A stretch of DNA of 6,644 nt from Acidimicrobiaceae bacterium (GCA_025463965.1 JAODBN010000251.1:1-6644), one strand, 5' to 3'. Counted from the first letter of the stretch, positions 1 to 5,808 are shown. Translations and numbers: made by a program. The notes: generated from the sequence alone by a model not told the origin.

Positions 1-751
1 GGACCCCGACAGTGAAGGAGCCGATGGCGCCGCGGTTGCCCCAGCCGTCGGAGGCCGCGCGGACGAATCCGTAGACGATCGCCGACATGCCGAGCGTGGA
101 GGTGAACGCCCCGGTGACGTCGAAGCGTCCCGAGCGGCGAGAGGTCTCGGGCAGCGCCGTGCGGGCGAACCACAGGACGGCCGCACCGATCGGCACGTTC
201 ACGAACAGCGTGTAGCGCCACGACAGCCACTGGACGAGCACGCCACCGGCGATCAGGCCGACCGCGCTCCCGCCGATGGAAACCGCCGTGTACCAGCCGA
301 TCGCCCGGGTGCGGGCCTTCGCCTCGGGGAAGGTGACCATCAGCAACGCCAGCGCCGAGGGTGCGGCGAGCGCCGCGCCGACGCCTTGGCCGGCGCGAGC
401 GGCGAGCAGCCAGGCACTCGAAGTGGCGAGCCCGCCGGCGAAGGACGCCGCGGTGAACAAGACGATGCCCATGAGGAAGGTGCGCCGGCGCCCGAGCAGG
501 TCGCCGCTTCTGGCTCCCAGCAGCAGCAGGCCGCCGAAGCTGAGGGCGTAAGCGTTGATCACCCACGACAGGCTGGGAGCCGAAAAGTGCAGGTCGGTCC
601 GGATGTGGGGAAGCGCGATGTTCACGACCGTGGCGTCGAGCACGACCATGAGCTGCACAGTGAGGATGATGGCGAGCGAGAAGCCCGGGCGGTGACGCCA
701 GGCCTGGCGAGCCGGGGGTGCGGATTGGACGCCTTGAAGGGGTAGTGACAC
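1..751 (-). CDS. DHA2-type MFS drug exporter, N-terminal part (cut by window edge)
   Basis: Integral membrane antiporter of the major facilitator superfamily, probably a 14-helix DHA2 (EmrB/QacA-like) proton-driven exporter of drugs or other toxic compounds. I translated 250 codons from the minus strand without a stop; the C-terminal part lies left of the window. Helix 1 carries LDATVVNIALP (residues 39-49), a hallmark of DHA2 transporters. GARSGDLLGRRR (79-90) fits MFS motif A in the loop after helix 2, and GGSAVGLIAGG (160-170) fits motif C, with Leu where Pro is usual. LSWRYTLFVNVPIG (176-189) is also typical. The start is GTG at 749-751: AGGAG lies 9 bases upstream (761-765) and no other in-frame start is nearby. 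It diverges from the TetR gene at 851 and is probably repressed by it through two operators in the shared region. The family is clear; the substrate cannot be read from sequence. Confidence 0.93.
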   Translation of the reverse strand, partial: MSLPLQGVQSAPPARQAWRHRPGFSLAIILTVQLMVVLDATVVNIALPHIRTDLHFSAPSLSWVINAYALSFGGLLLLGARSGDLLGRRRTFLMGIVLFTAASFAGGLATSSAWLLAARAGQGVGAALAAPSALALLMVTFPEAKARTRAIGWYTAVSIGGSAVGLIAGGVLVQWLSWRYTLFVNVPIGAAVLWFARTALPETSRRSGRFDVTGAFTSTLGMSAIVYGFVRAASDGWGNRGAIGSFTVGV

Positions 752-783
752 GGAACGCTGCTCCTGAGATAATCTGACGGAAC

Positions 784-798
784 CGGAGTGATCCTCCG
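784..798. promoter_or_regulatory. Putative TetR operator O1, CGGAG-N5-CTCCG
   Basis: Inverted repeat with arms CGGAG (784-788) and CTCCG (794-798) around TGATC. It lies just downstream of the exporter -10 box and covers the predicted transcription start. The same arms and spacing recur at 807-821, centre to centre 23 bases apart, or about two helical turns. The flanking bases are less symmetric than in the second copy, so this may be the weaker site. The likely ligand is the adjacent TetR protein, by analogy with local autoregulation in that family. Confidence 0.6.
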
Positions 799-800
799 CA

Positions 801-829
801 ACTATACGGAGGTAGACTCCGTTTTGCAA
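801..829 (-). promoter_or_regulatory. Sigma70-like promoter of the MFS exporter gene
   Basis: Read on the minus strand, TTGCAA (824-829) and TATAGT (801-806) are separated by exactly 17 bases, a near-ideal -35/-10 pair. Transcription would start near 794, leaving a leader of about 40 bases before the GTG at 751. The 17-base spacer is almost filled by one CGGAG-N5-CTCCG inverted repeat, so a bound regulator would block RNA polymerase. This is a pattern match and is not experimentally shown. Confidence 0.7.
806..822. promoter_or_regulatory. Putative TetR operator O2, ACGGAG-N5-CTCCGT
   Basis: Perfect 6-base arms ACGGAG (806-811) and CTCCGT (817-822) around GTAGA. The repeat lies in the spacer between the exporter -35 and -10 boxes and ends 28 bases before the TetR start codon. 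Binding here would directly exclude polymerase from the exporter promoter and could also limit the regulator's own expression. Short palindromes of this size in a divergent TetR/transporter gap are the usual operator form for this family. Confidence 0.68.
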
Positions 830-850
830 CACGGGGGCTAGGAGGTCGCC

Positions 851-1450
851 ATGGCAGAGGGGACGGCAGGAGCTGAGGCCGGACGCCAATTGCGGGCCGA
901 CGCGCAAAGGAATCGGGCCCGACTGATCAGCACGGCGACCAAGGTGTTCGCCGCGGAGGGCACCGACGTCGCCCTCGAGGAGATTGCCCGCCAGGCGGGC
1001 GTCGGCATCGGGACCCTCTACCGGCATTTCCCGACCCGCGAAGCGCTCATCGAGGCCGTGTATCGCAACGAGGTCGAGGTGCTTCGCGACTCGGCCGACA
1101 CGCTGTTGGCGCAGCTGCCACCCGAGGAGGCCCTCGCGGAGTGGATGCAGCGCTTCGTCGCCTATGTGGCGACAAAGCGCGGGCTGGTCGCGGCGCTCAA
1201 GGGCATGCTCGACGTGGACGCGTCGCTGTTCGACGACTCTCGCAAGCAGCTCATCGAGGCGGCAGGCCGACTTCTCGATGCGGGCGCGAAGACGGGCGTC
1301 GTGCGAGGGGACGTCGACGCCGCCGATCTCGTGCGCGCCATGGGCGGTATCTGTATGGCGGCCGACCAGGGTCGCTCCGTCGACCAGTCGCGATCGATCG
1401 TTGGCCTGCTCTTGGACGGCCTGCGATTCGGAGCGCGCACTCCCGGCTGA
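851..1450 (+). CDS. TetR/AcrR-family transcriptional repressor
   Basis: DNA-binding repressor that most likely controls the divergent exporter and itself. The 199-residue product has the usual TetR length. The N-terminal domain contains RARLISTATKVFAAEG (residues 22-37, helix 1), followed by the helix-turn-helix LEEIARQAGVGIGTLYRHFPTREAL (about 42-66) with the family signature GTLYRHF. The remaining residues form an all-helical ligand and dimer domain resembling the SbtR-like C-terminal class. The start is ATG 851, with AGGAGG at 840-845, 5 bases upstream. The 99-base gap to the exporter start holds two matching inverted repeats, which supports a local repressor role. The inducing ligand is unknown but is probably an exporter substrate or a related compound. 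It converges on the DoxX gene. Confidence 0.95.
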   Translation: MAEGTAGAEAGRQLRADAQRNRARLISTATKVFAAEGTDVALEEIARQAGVGIGTLYRHFPTREALIEAVYRNEVEVLRDSADTLLAQLPPEEALAEWMQRFVAYVATKRGLVAALKGMLDVDASLFDDSRKQLIEAAGRLLDAGAKTGVVRGDVDAADLVRAMGGICMAADQGRSVDQSRSIVGLLLDGLRFGARTPG

Positions 1451-1488
1451 CCCGCCTCGGGCCCCGGGCGCGCTCATCCATCGGCGCT

Positions 1489-1515
1489 CGCGGAGGCAGC
1501 TTTGCCTCGCTCGCG
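1489..1515. terminator. Candidate hairpin between convergent TetR and DoxX genes
   Basis: GAGGCA (1493-1498) pairs perfectly with TGCCTC (1503-1508) around a GCTT loop. Below it CGCG (1489-1492) can pair with CGCG (1512-1515) if GCT at 1509-1511 bulges out. The structure sits in the 85-base gap between two convergent stop codons, where a bidirectional terminator would be expected. There is no clear U-tract on either strand, so it is not a classical intrinsic terminator; Rho-dependent ending is equally possible. Confidence 0.35.
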
Positions 1516-1535
1516 CCGGCGGGCCTAGGCGCGGG

Positions 1536-2135
1536 CTAGGACCCTGAGCCCTCCACGCCGGCCTGCTCGCCTGCCGCCCGCTCGGGCGCCCCGTCCGGAG
1601 CCGTGCCGTTGTGCGACGGTCCGGCGCTCGGCTCGGGCTGCGGCGCCATCCGGTCGGCGATCGCGAGCGTCGCGGCCGCTCCGCCGAGGCCGAGCAGGAG
1701 CTGGAAGATCGCCCAGCGCAGCCCGGAGCGTTGCTTTCCGAACAGGCCGTCGAGCGACATCGGCCCTGGGCCGGCCGACGCCATCTCGAACGCCGCGGCG
1801 ATCAGCGTGGCGTTGTACTCGAATCCGCCCTCGGTCACCCACGGCCCGTTCTTCAGGTGCACCTTTTTGATCGCCACCGCTTGGGTGCCGGTGATCATCG
1901 CCGGCCCGAGCGGGAAGAACAGCCCGAGCGCAGTGAGCGCTCCACCGATCGTCTCGCTGAGCGCCACCGCCAATGCCTGGTGCTTGGCCGGGTGAAGGCC
2001 GAGCGATGAGGTCATCTGCTCGGTCCCCTCGAGCCCTGGCCCGCCGAAGCTGCCTGTCAGCTTCTGCAGCCCGTGTCCCGTCATCAGGCCGCCCACCGTC
2101 AACCGCAAAATCAGTCTGCCTGTCGCCACGATCAC
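1536..2135 (-). CDS. DoxX-family membrane protein
   Basis: Small polytopic membrane protein of the DoxX family. Members are linked in various bacteria to quinone or redox and oxidative-stress functions, but the reaction is often unknown. The N-terminal segment GRLILRLTVGGLMTGHGLQKL (residues 6-26) is the typical DoxX start, and the remaining hydrophobic segments fall near 54-76, 77-90, 107-122 and 139-161. NGPWVTEGGFEYNA (96-109) before the third or fourth helix is also characteristic. From about residue 163 the protein ends in a hydrophilic Pro/Gly/Ala/Glu-rich tail, probably disordered. The start is GTG 2135 or, with better spacing to GAGAGGGG (2137-2144), GTG 2129 two codons later. It lies 53 bases after the ATP-binding gene in the same direction, so it may be cotranscribed, though a functional link is not evident. 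Confidence 0.88.
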   Translation of the reverse strand: MIVATGRLILRLTVGGLMTGHGLQKLTGSFGGPGLEGTEQMTSSLGLHPAKHQALAVALSETIGGALTALGLFFPLGPAMITGTQAVAIKKVHLKNGPWVTEGGFEYNATLIAAAFEMASAGPGPMSLDGLFGKQRSGLRWAIFQLLLGLGGAAATLAIADRMAPQPEPSAGPSHNGTAPDGAPERAAGEQAGVEGSGS

Positions 2136-2156
2136 GCCCCTCTCAGCTCATGGGCT

Positions 2157-2170
2157 CCGGCGTACACCGG
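2157..2170. repeat. Near-perfect 14-base palindrome upstream of DoxX gene
   Basis: CCGGCGTACACCGG is symmetric except for one base pair (2161/2166). It lies in the 53-base gap between the ATP-binding and DoxX genes, 22 bases before the DoxX start. It could be a small operator or a leader hairpin. GC-rich DNA makes short palindromes common, so confidence in a function is low. Confidence 0.25.
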
Positions 2171-2188
2171 GCACGTTGAGCACCCTAA

Positions 2189-2602
2189 CTACGCTCGCGG
2201 AAGGCCTGTCGGCGCCAGCGACGAAGCGCCCGGCTGGCAGTCGAGCGCGAACCAGACCGTCTTTCCCGGGCGGCCCCGCGACTGGACAACGCCCCAACTT
2301 CTCGAGAGCTCCTGGACGATCCGAAGCCCTCGGCCGTGAACCTCGAGCTCGCCGGACGAGCGGAGCTCGGGCGCGGCGTCGCTGGTGTCCTCGACCTCAA
2401 CCCGCAGTTCCCGGCGGCTGCACTTCACCCGGACGCGAACCTCCGAGCCGGCATAGAGGACGCTGTTGGTGACGAGCTCTGAGACGAGGAGCGCGGCTAT
2501 GTCGCGCACGCCTGGCTCGAGCCCTCTGAGCTCGCCGAGCACGAAGCGGCGGGCGGTCGGCACCGAGGCGGGGACGGGCGGGAAGAGCCGTTCGGCCTTC
2601 AT
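2189..2602 (-). CDS. RsbW-like ATP-binding protein (putative anti-sigma factor / serine kinase)
   Basis: GHKL-fold ATPase of the HATPase_c_2 type found in RsbW/SpoIIAB-like anti-sigma factors, which bind a sigma factor and phosphorylate a STAS antagonist. The 137-residue form fits the family. LLVSELVTNSVLYAG (residues 38-52) is the N box with the Glu and Asn expected at the ATP/Mg site. VEVEDTSDAAP (68-78) is the G1 box. GRGLRIVQELSRSWGV (90-105) is the G2 region, and GKTVWFAL (113-120) is the last strand. I chose ATG 2602 because the domain begins right there and the codons upstream are Arg-rich and poor in G/C at position 3. The ORF stays open to GTG 2869, which has a far better ribosome site, so an 89-residue extension remains possible. 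It lies downstream of the PP2C phosphatase, its expected opponent. No sigma factor gene is in the window. Confidence 0.85.
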   Translation of the reverse strand: MKAERLFPPVPASVPTARRFVLGELRGLEPGVRDIAALLVSELVTNSVLYAGSEVRVRVKCSRRELRVEVEDTSDAAPELRSSGELEVHGRGLRIVQELSRSWGVVQSRGRPGKTVWFALDCQPGASSLAPTGLPRA

Positions 2603-2884
2603 GAGCTCATCCGCAGCACGTCGTCGAGGCCGCTGAGCTCGAGGCCGCTGAGCTCGATGACATAGCGGACGAGTGGCGAAGGTTCCTGCCTCGTGCGCGC
2701 CGATCCGCTTGGTGACCCCGCGCGGCACTCGACGGAACCGGCTCCGTCCTCGACGGGCCGAGCTCGCCAGCAAAGCACGCACGAGCGGCGATCGCCTTCG
2801 ACCGAGCGCTCGGCCGGTACTGGCAAACCGCCTGTCGGCCCTCGCCGGTCGAGCACTCGCCGGGGGCACCGCGGCGGCCCTCCC
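2599..2884 (-). pseudogene. Possible remnant of a STAS anti-anti-sigma gene
   Basis: Tentative. Between the phosphatase stop (2885) and the ATPase start (2602), no frame gives a convincing intact protein. One minus-strand frame ends at 2599 with PLVRYVIELSGL, a repeated ELSGL, then DDVLRMSS and a stop in a TCATGA overlap with the ATPase ATG. That resembles the last helix of STAS antagonists (pattern VRRVLELTGLDxVL), and its final 25 or so codons have very high G/C at position 3. Farther upstream the same frame loses both protein character and codon bias, and another frame shows only a loose match to the preceding STAS helix. RsbU-type phosphatase, STAS and RsbW-type genes often sit in this order. 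The 286 bases are slightly short for a usual STAS protein (about 100-110 residues). It could instead be plain spacer DNA with a chance match. Confidence 0.28.
2624..2657. repeat. 15-base tandem duplication (about 2.3 copies)
   Basis: The unit GAGGCCGCTGAGCTC occurs at 2626-2640 and again at 2641-2655 without change, and the 15-base period extends from 2624 to 2657. Because 15 is a multiple of three, it adds five residues without a frameshift in any frame (ELSGL twice in the possible STAS frame). The perfect identity suggests a recent slippage event. It lies 22 bases upstream of the ATPase start. Confidence 0.9.
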
Positions 2885-4531
2885 CTAGTCCAGCCATCGC
2901 AGCCCCAGGATCGCGGTGTCGTCGTCGGAGCCGTCGGGGGAAAGCCCACCGAGAAGGGTGCTGACGAGATCCTCGAGGCCGTCCTCGGGACCGGTGGCGA
3001 ATGCGCGCAGGCGCTCGAGGCCCTGGTCCAGGCTTTCGCCGCGGCGTTCCACGAGCCCGTCGGTGTAAACGACGAGGGTCCCAGCAGGGGGCACCTTGAA
3101 GGTCACCGGCGCGTACGTCGAGCGGCTCGAGTAGCCGATCGGGGGCCCGATTTCGGTCGGGACGAAGCTTGCCTCGCCCTCGCTCACCAGCAGGGGCGGG
3201 AGGTGGCCGGCGTTCGCCAGGGTGACCTGGTGGCTCGCCACCTCGACCAGGCCGACGAGCACGGTGGCGAAATGGTCGTCGCGGGTGACGCTCAGCATCC
3301 GGCTCAAGGTCTCGAGGATCTCCACCGGGTCGTGGCCCTCGACCACAAAGCCCCGGATGGCGTAGTGGAGGGAGGCCATGATCGAGGCCGCCCGCACGCC
3401 GCGGCCCGAAACGTCGCCGATCACAAAAACGAAGCGCTCTTCATCGAGGGGTACTACGTCGTACCAGTCACCACCGATGTCCACTCCCCTCGCCCCGGGG
3501 AGGTAGCGCACGGCGAACTCCATGCCCGAGATGCCCGGCATGTCGCGTGGAAGCAGCGCCAGCTGCAGCGTCTCGGCGATCGATCGCTGCTCGGCGTAGA
3601 GATCGGCGATCTCGAGGGTGAGTCGCTCTGCCCGCTCGCGGCGACGAACGAGGCGCTGGGTCATGAGCGCCACGAGCAAGACGAGGGCGGAGCCGAGGAA
3701 TCCGATGACCCACGACGAGTAGCGCGACACCCCGCCCGACAGCGAGCCCCGAGGAGACATGACCAGCGTGAGCACGGTGTTCCCGTACGGCACGGTGGTG
3801 GTGGCGGTGGTGCCCCTCAGGGGCGCTCCGAGGGTGGAGTCGGTCTCGAGCAGCCGCGAGGCGCGCTCGGAGCGACCGAGGTAAATGGCGAGGTTCACCT
3901 CGCCGATCGGCGAGCTCGCGGACTCCGCGGTCCGGTGGTTGGCCGGCAGGATCTCCTCGGCGTAGGCGACGTAGGGGCCCCCGGGGCCGGGAGCCGACAT
4001 CGCGAAGCCGAGGCGGGACTCGCCATGCCCGCTCAGCTCCTGGACGACGAAGCTCTGCGCTTGCGCTGCTTGGTGGAGAAACGAACGAAGTGCCGGCGAG
4101 GACGGGCCGAGCAGGGGCGCTGAGCCGATCGCGGTGATCTCGCGGTCGGTCCCGCTCCCCATCCGCCACAGCGAGGCACAGGCGAAAGGACCGCTCGTCG
4201 AGACCGAGTCGCTGAGGGAGTCGGCAAATCCCGTGGCCCGCCCGTTCGACGCCGCCGCGAGCTGAGCCGCCCCACCGAGGTGGTCCTCGACGTAGAGAGA
4301 GTCCGCACTGAGCGCCGAGCCGGTGAGACGCACCTGCAAAGAGAGGAGCCGGCTCTCGTTGTGCTCGTACGCGATGCGCGACGCGAACACCGCGATGGCC
4401 ACGAGCACGAGTCCCACGAACAGCACCACGAGCGACAGCCGGTGTGCCATCGGGCCTCTGTGCGCCTCGACAGCTCCTTGACGTACGCGGTTGACTGCCG
4501 GCGCGAGCTCGTCCGTGGGTGTGCTGATCAA
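2885..4531 (-). CDS. Membrane-anchored SpoIIE/RsbU-type PP2C serine phosphatase
   Basis: Likely Mn/Mg-dependent phosphatase that removes phosphate from a serine on a STAS antagonist, releasing a sigma factor from its anti-sigma partner. Of 548 residues, helix 1 is about 31-50, an extracytoplasmic region about 51-272, helix 2 about 273-291, and a charged, probably coiled-coil linker 292-325 leads to the catalytic domain (about 330-548). SIAETLQLALLPRDMP (317-332) is the standard lead-in. DIGGDWYD (351-358) and GDVSGRG (372-378) hold metal-binding aspartates, followed by NAGHLPP (440-446), YTDGLVERR (489-497) and DDDTAILGLR (536-545). The outer region matches no sensor fold I can name. The longest start is TTG 4531 (GGAGG only 3 bases away, in-frame TAA just upstream); ATG 4450, shortly before helix 1, is an alternative. 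It is followed by the ATPase gene and diverges from the desaturase. Confidence 0.92.
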   Translation of the reverse strand: MISTPTDELAPAVNRVRQGAVEAHRGPMAHRLSLVVLFVGLVLVAIAVFASRIAYEHNESRLLSLQVRLTGSALSADSLYVEDHLGGAAQLAAASNGRATGFADSLSDSVSTSGPFACASLWRMGSGTDREITAIGSAPLLGPSSPALRSFLHQAAQAQSFVVQELSGHGESRLGFAMSAPGPGGPYVAYAEEILPANHRTAESASSPIGEVNLAIYLGRSERASRLLETDSTLGAPLRGTTATTTVPYGNTVLTLVMSPRGSLSGGVSRYSSWVIGFLGSALVLLVALMTQRLVRRRERAERLTLEIADLYAEQRSIAETLQLALLPRDMPGISGMEFAVRYLPGARGVDIGGDWYDVVPLDEERFVFVIGDVSGRGVRAASIMASLHYAIRGFVVEGHDPVEILETLSRMLSVTRDDHFATVLVGLVEVASHQVTLANAGHLPPLLVSEGEASFVPTEIGPPIGYSSRSTYAPVTFKVPPAGTLVVYTDGLVERRGESLDQGLERLRAFATGPEDGLEDLVSTLLGGLSPDGSDDDTAILGLRWLD

Positions 4532-4552
4532 GGCCCTCCGTTCTTAGACGGC

Positions 4553-4575
4553 GGATCAAGTTAACACCGTGATCC
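4553..4575. promoter_or_regulatory. Inverted repeat GGATCA-N11-TGATCC in divergent gap
   Basis: Perfect 6-base arms GGATCA (4553-4558) and TGATCC (4570-4575) flank an 11-base spacer that contains the small palindrome GTTAAC (4560-4565). It sits 22 bases upstream of the TTG start of the phosphatase gene, in the intergenic region shared with the desaturase. It could be an operator for one or both genes. I could not assign a convincing -35/-10 pair to either gene here. Confidence 0.3.
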
Positions 4576-4690
4576 CAGCGAAGTCCCAGCTTGATGGCAG
4601 CGGCTGCCACGGACGCGCCGCCACTGCGGGGTCGCTTGGCACTACCATGCGATCCAACGAGGGCATCGGCTCTCGGCGTCGCTCGGATTA

Positions 4691-4718
4691 CTGGTGGCGT
4701 ATCCCTACGAGCCACCAG
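4691..4718 (+). promoter_or_regulatory. Hairpin in the desaturase leader overlapping its ribosome site
   Basis: CTGGTGGC (4691-4698) and GCCACCAG (4711-4718) are perfect 8-base complements around a 12-base loop. The second arm includes the first two bases of AGGA (4717-4720), the best ribosome-binding site for ATG 4730. In RNA this stem could restrict translation initiation; in DNA the arms, spaced 20 bases centre to centre, could equally be a protein-binding site. If translation began at GTG 4694 the hairpin would be coding, but that start has no visible ribosome site. Confidence 0.4.
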
Positions 4719-4729
4719 GAATGCGTCGC

Positions 4730-5797
4730 ATGACCTTGGCACCTCCCCAAATCGCTACAGAAGCGCGCGCCCCCAGCGACTACCGCAGGCTCAGCGAGAA
4801 GGTGCGTACGGCTGGTCTCCTCAAGCCGCGAACCGCCTACTACCGCGCCAAGTGCGTCCTCACGGGTCTGGCGCTCGTCGCCGGTTGGGTCGGCTTCTTC
4901 CTCGTCGGCAACAGCTGGGCGACACTCGGGATCGCCGTGTACCTCGGCGTGGCGTTCACCCAGACGGTGATGCTCGGCCACGACGCGGGACACCAGCAGA
5001 TCTTCAACTCGCGTGACGCCAACCGCCGCTTCGGCCTCGTCGTCGCCAACCTTTTGGCAGGGATGGCCTTCGGCTGGTGGGTCCCCAAGCACAACGCCCA
5101 TCATGCACACCCCAACGAGCTCGACCAGGATCCCGACGTTGGTGCCGGCATCATCGCCTTCAGCGCCGAAGTCGCCGATTCCCGCCACGGCGCTGCACGG
5201 AGCCTGGCGCGCCGACAGGCGTTCTTCTTCTTTCCGATCCTGCTGCTGCAAGGCATCGGCCTGCACTACTCGAGCGTGCAGAACCTGTACCGGCGGCGCG
5301 ACCGCTCCGCGCTGATCGAGGCCGGCCTGATCGCGATGCACGCCGCTGCCTTCTTGGCGGTCGCGTTCTCGGTGCTCTCGCCGCTGCGGGCGATCGCGTT
5401 CCTCGTCGTGCAACAGGGCGTCTTCGGTCTCTACCTCGGGTGCACATTCGCCCCGAACCACAAGGGAATGCCGATGATCCCCGAAGACAGCGACCTCTGC
5501 TTCGCCTCGCGTCAGATCATCACCTCGCGCAACATCCGTGGCGGGCGCTTCGTCAACTTCGTGCTCGGCGGCCTCAACTACCAGATCGAGCACCACCTGT
5601 TCCCGTGCATGGCCCGGCCGAACCTGGCGCGAGCCAAGCCGATCGTCCGCCAGTACTGCGCAGAGCAGGGCCTGCCCTACTGCGAGGACAGCCTCGTCGG
5701 CTCGTACCTCCAAGTGCTACGCCACCTGAACGCCATCGGCTCGGGTTCGACCTCGGGCCGGGACCGGACCGAGGTCGGCGCGGGCGTCTCGGCCTGA
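4730..5797 (+). CDS. Membrane fatty acid desaturase (acyl-lipid type)
   Basis: Di-iron membrane desaturase that introduces a double bond into fatty acyl chains of lipids, using oxygen and an external electron donor such as ferredoxin or rubredoxin. It likely adjusts membrane fluidity. From ATG 4730 the protein has 355 residues. The three histidine boxes are HDAGH (84-88), HNAHH (121-125) and QIEHH (285-289). The third box has Gln in place of the first His, as in the delta-5/delta-6 or front-end desaturase group, but no cytochrome b5 domain is present. Hydrophobic segments lie near 44-60, 64-80, 103-117, 164-180, 198-217 and 220-240, and NHKGMP (243-248) and TSRNIRGG (265-272) are also family-typical. 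I prefer ATG 4730 for AGGA 9 bases upstream; ATG 4721 and GTG 4694 are in frame. It converges on the histidine kinase gene with only 7 bases between stops. Regiospecificity is not certain. Confidence 0.93.
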   Translation: MTLAPPQIATEARAPSDYRRLSEKVRTAGLLKPRTAYYRAKCVLTGLALVAGWVGFFLVGNSWATLGIAVYLGVAFTQTVMLGHDAGHQQIFNSRDANRRFGLVVANLLAGMAFGWWVPKHNAHHAHPNELDQDPDVGAGIIAFSAEVADSRHGAARSLARRQAFFFFPILLLQGIGLHYSSVQNLYRRRDRSALIEAGLIAMHAAAFLAVAFSVLSPLRAIAFLVVQQGVFGLYLGCTFAPNHKGMPMIPEDSDLCFASRQIITSRNIRGGRFVNFVLGGLNYQIEHHLFPCMARPNLARAKPIVRQYCAEQGLPYCEDSLVGSYLQVLRHLNAIGSGSTSGRDRTEVGAGVSA

Positions 5798-5808
5798 GCT
5801 CGGCTCAG
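5794..5808. terminator. Perfect palindrome carrying both convergent stop codons
   Basis: CTGAGC (5794-5799) and GCTCAG (5803-5808) form a 6-base stem around TCG. The left arm holds the TGA of the desaturase (5795-5797), and the right arm holds the complement of the TGA of the kinase (5805-5807). The structure is symmetric, so it forms in both transcripts. Without a U-tract it would be at best a weak terminator or RNA-end stabiliser. Confidence 0.4.

Noticed and set aside
276..745. Two short plus-strand open frames opposite the exporter
   Set aside because: They are antisense to a clear MFS protein and have no domain or ribosome site to support them.
793..812. Inverted repeat CCTCCG-N8-CGGAGG as a separate operator
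   Set aside because: It arises from the inner half-sites of the two tandem CGGAG-N5-CTCCG repeats and needs no separate explanation.
2673..2888. Plus-strand open frame of 71 codons in the phosphatase-ATPase gap
   Set aside because: It is Arg/Ala/Ser-rich with no recognisable motif and no ribosome site, is antisense to the cluster, and runs into the phosphatase 3' end.
2693..4123. Long plus-strand open frame of 476 codons opposite the phosphatase gene
   Set aside because: It is antisense to a well-supported PP2C gene, its product is Gly/Arg/His-rich without recognisable domains, and the openness follows from high GC content.
4591..4648. Promoter of the desaturase from TTGATG (4591) or TACCAT (4643)
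   Set aside because: Neither hexamer has a matching partner at 16-18 bases, so I could not support a promoter call.
3468..4742. Minus-strand open frame of 424 codons overlapping the phosphatase in another frame
   Set aside because: It is Arg/Ala/Gly-rich low-complexity translation, a shadow of the phosphatase frame.
4688..5713. Minus-strand open frame of 341 codons opposite the desaturase
   Set aside because: The opposite strand encodes all three histidine boxes of a desaturase. The antisense product is Glu/Arg/Val-rich and resembles no family.
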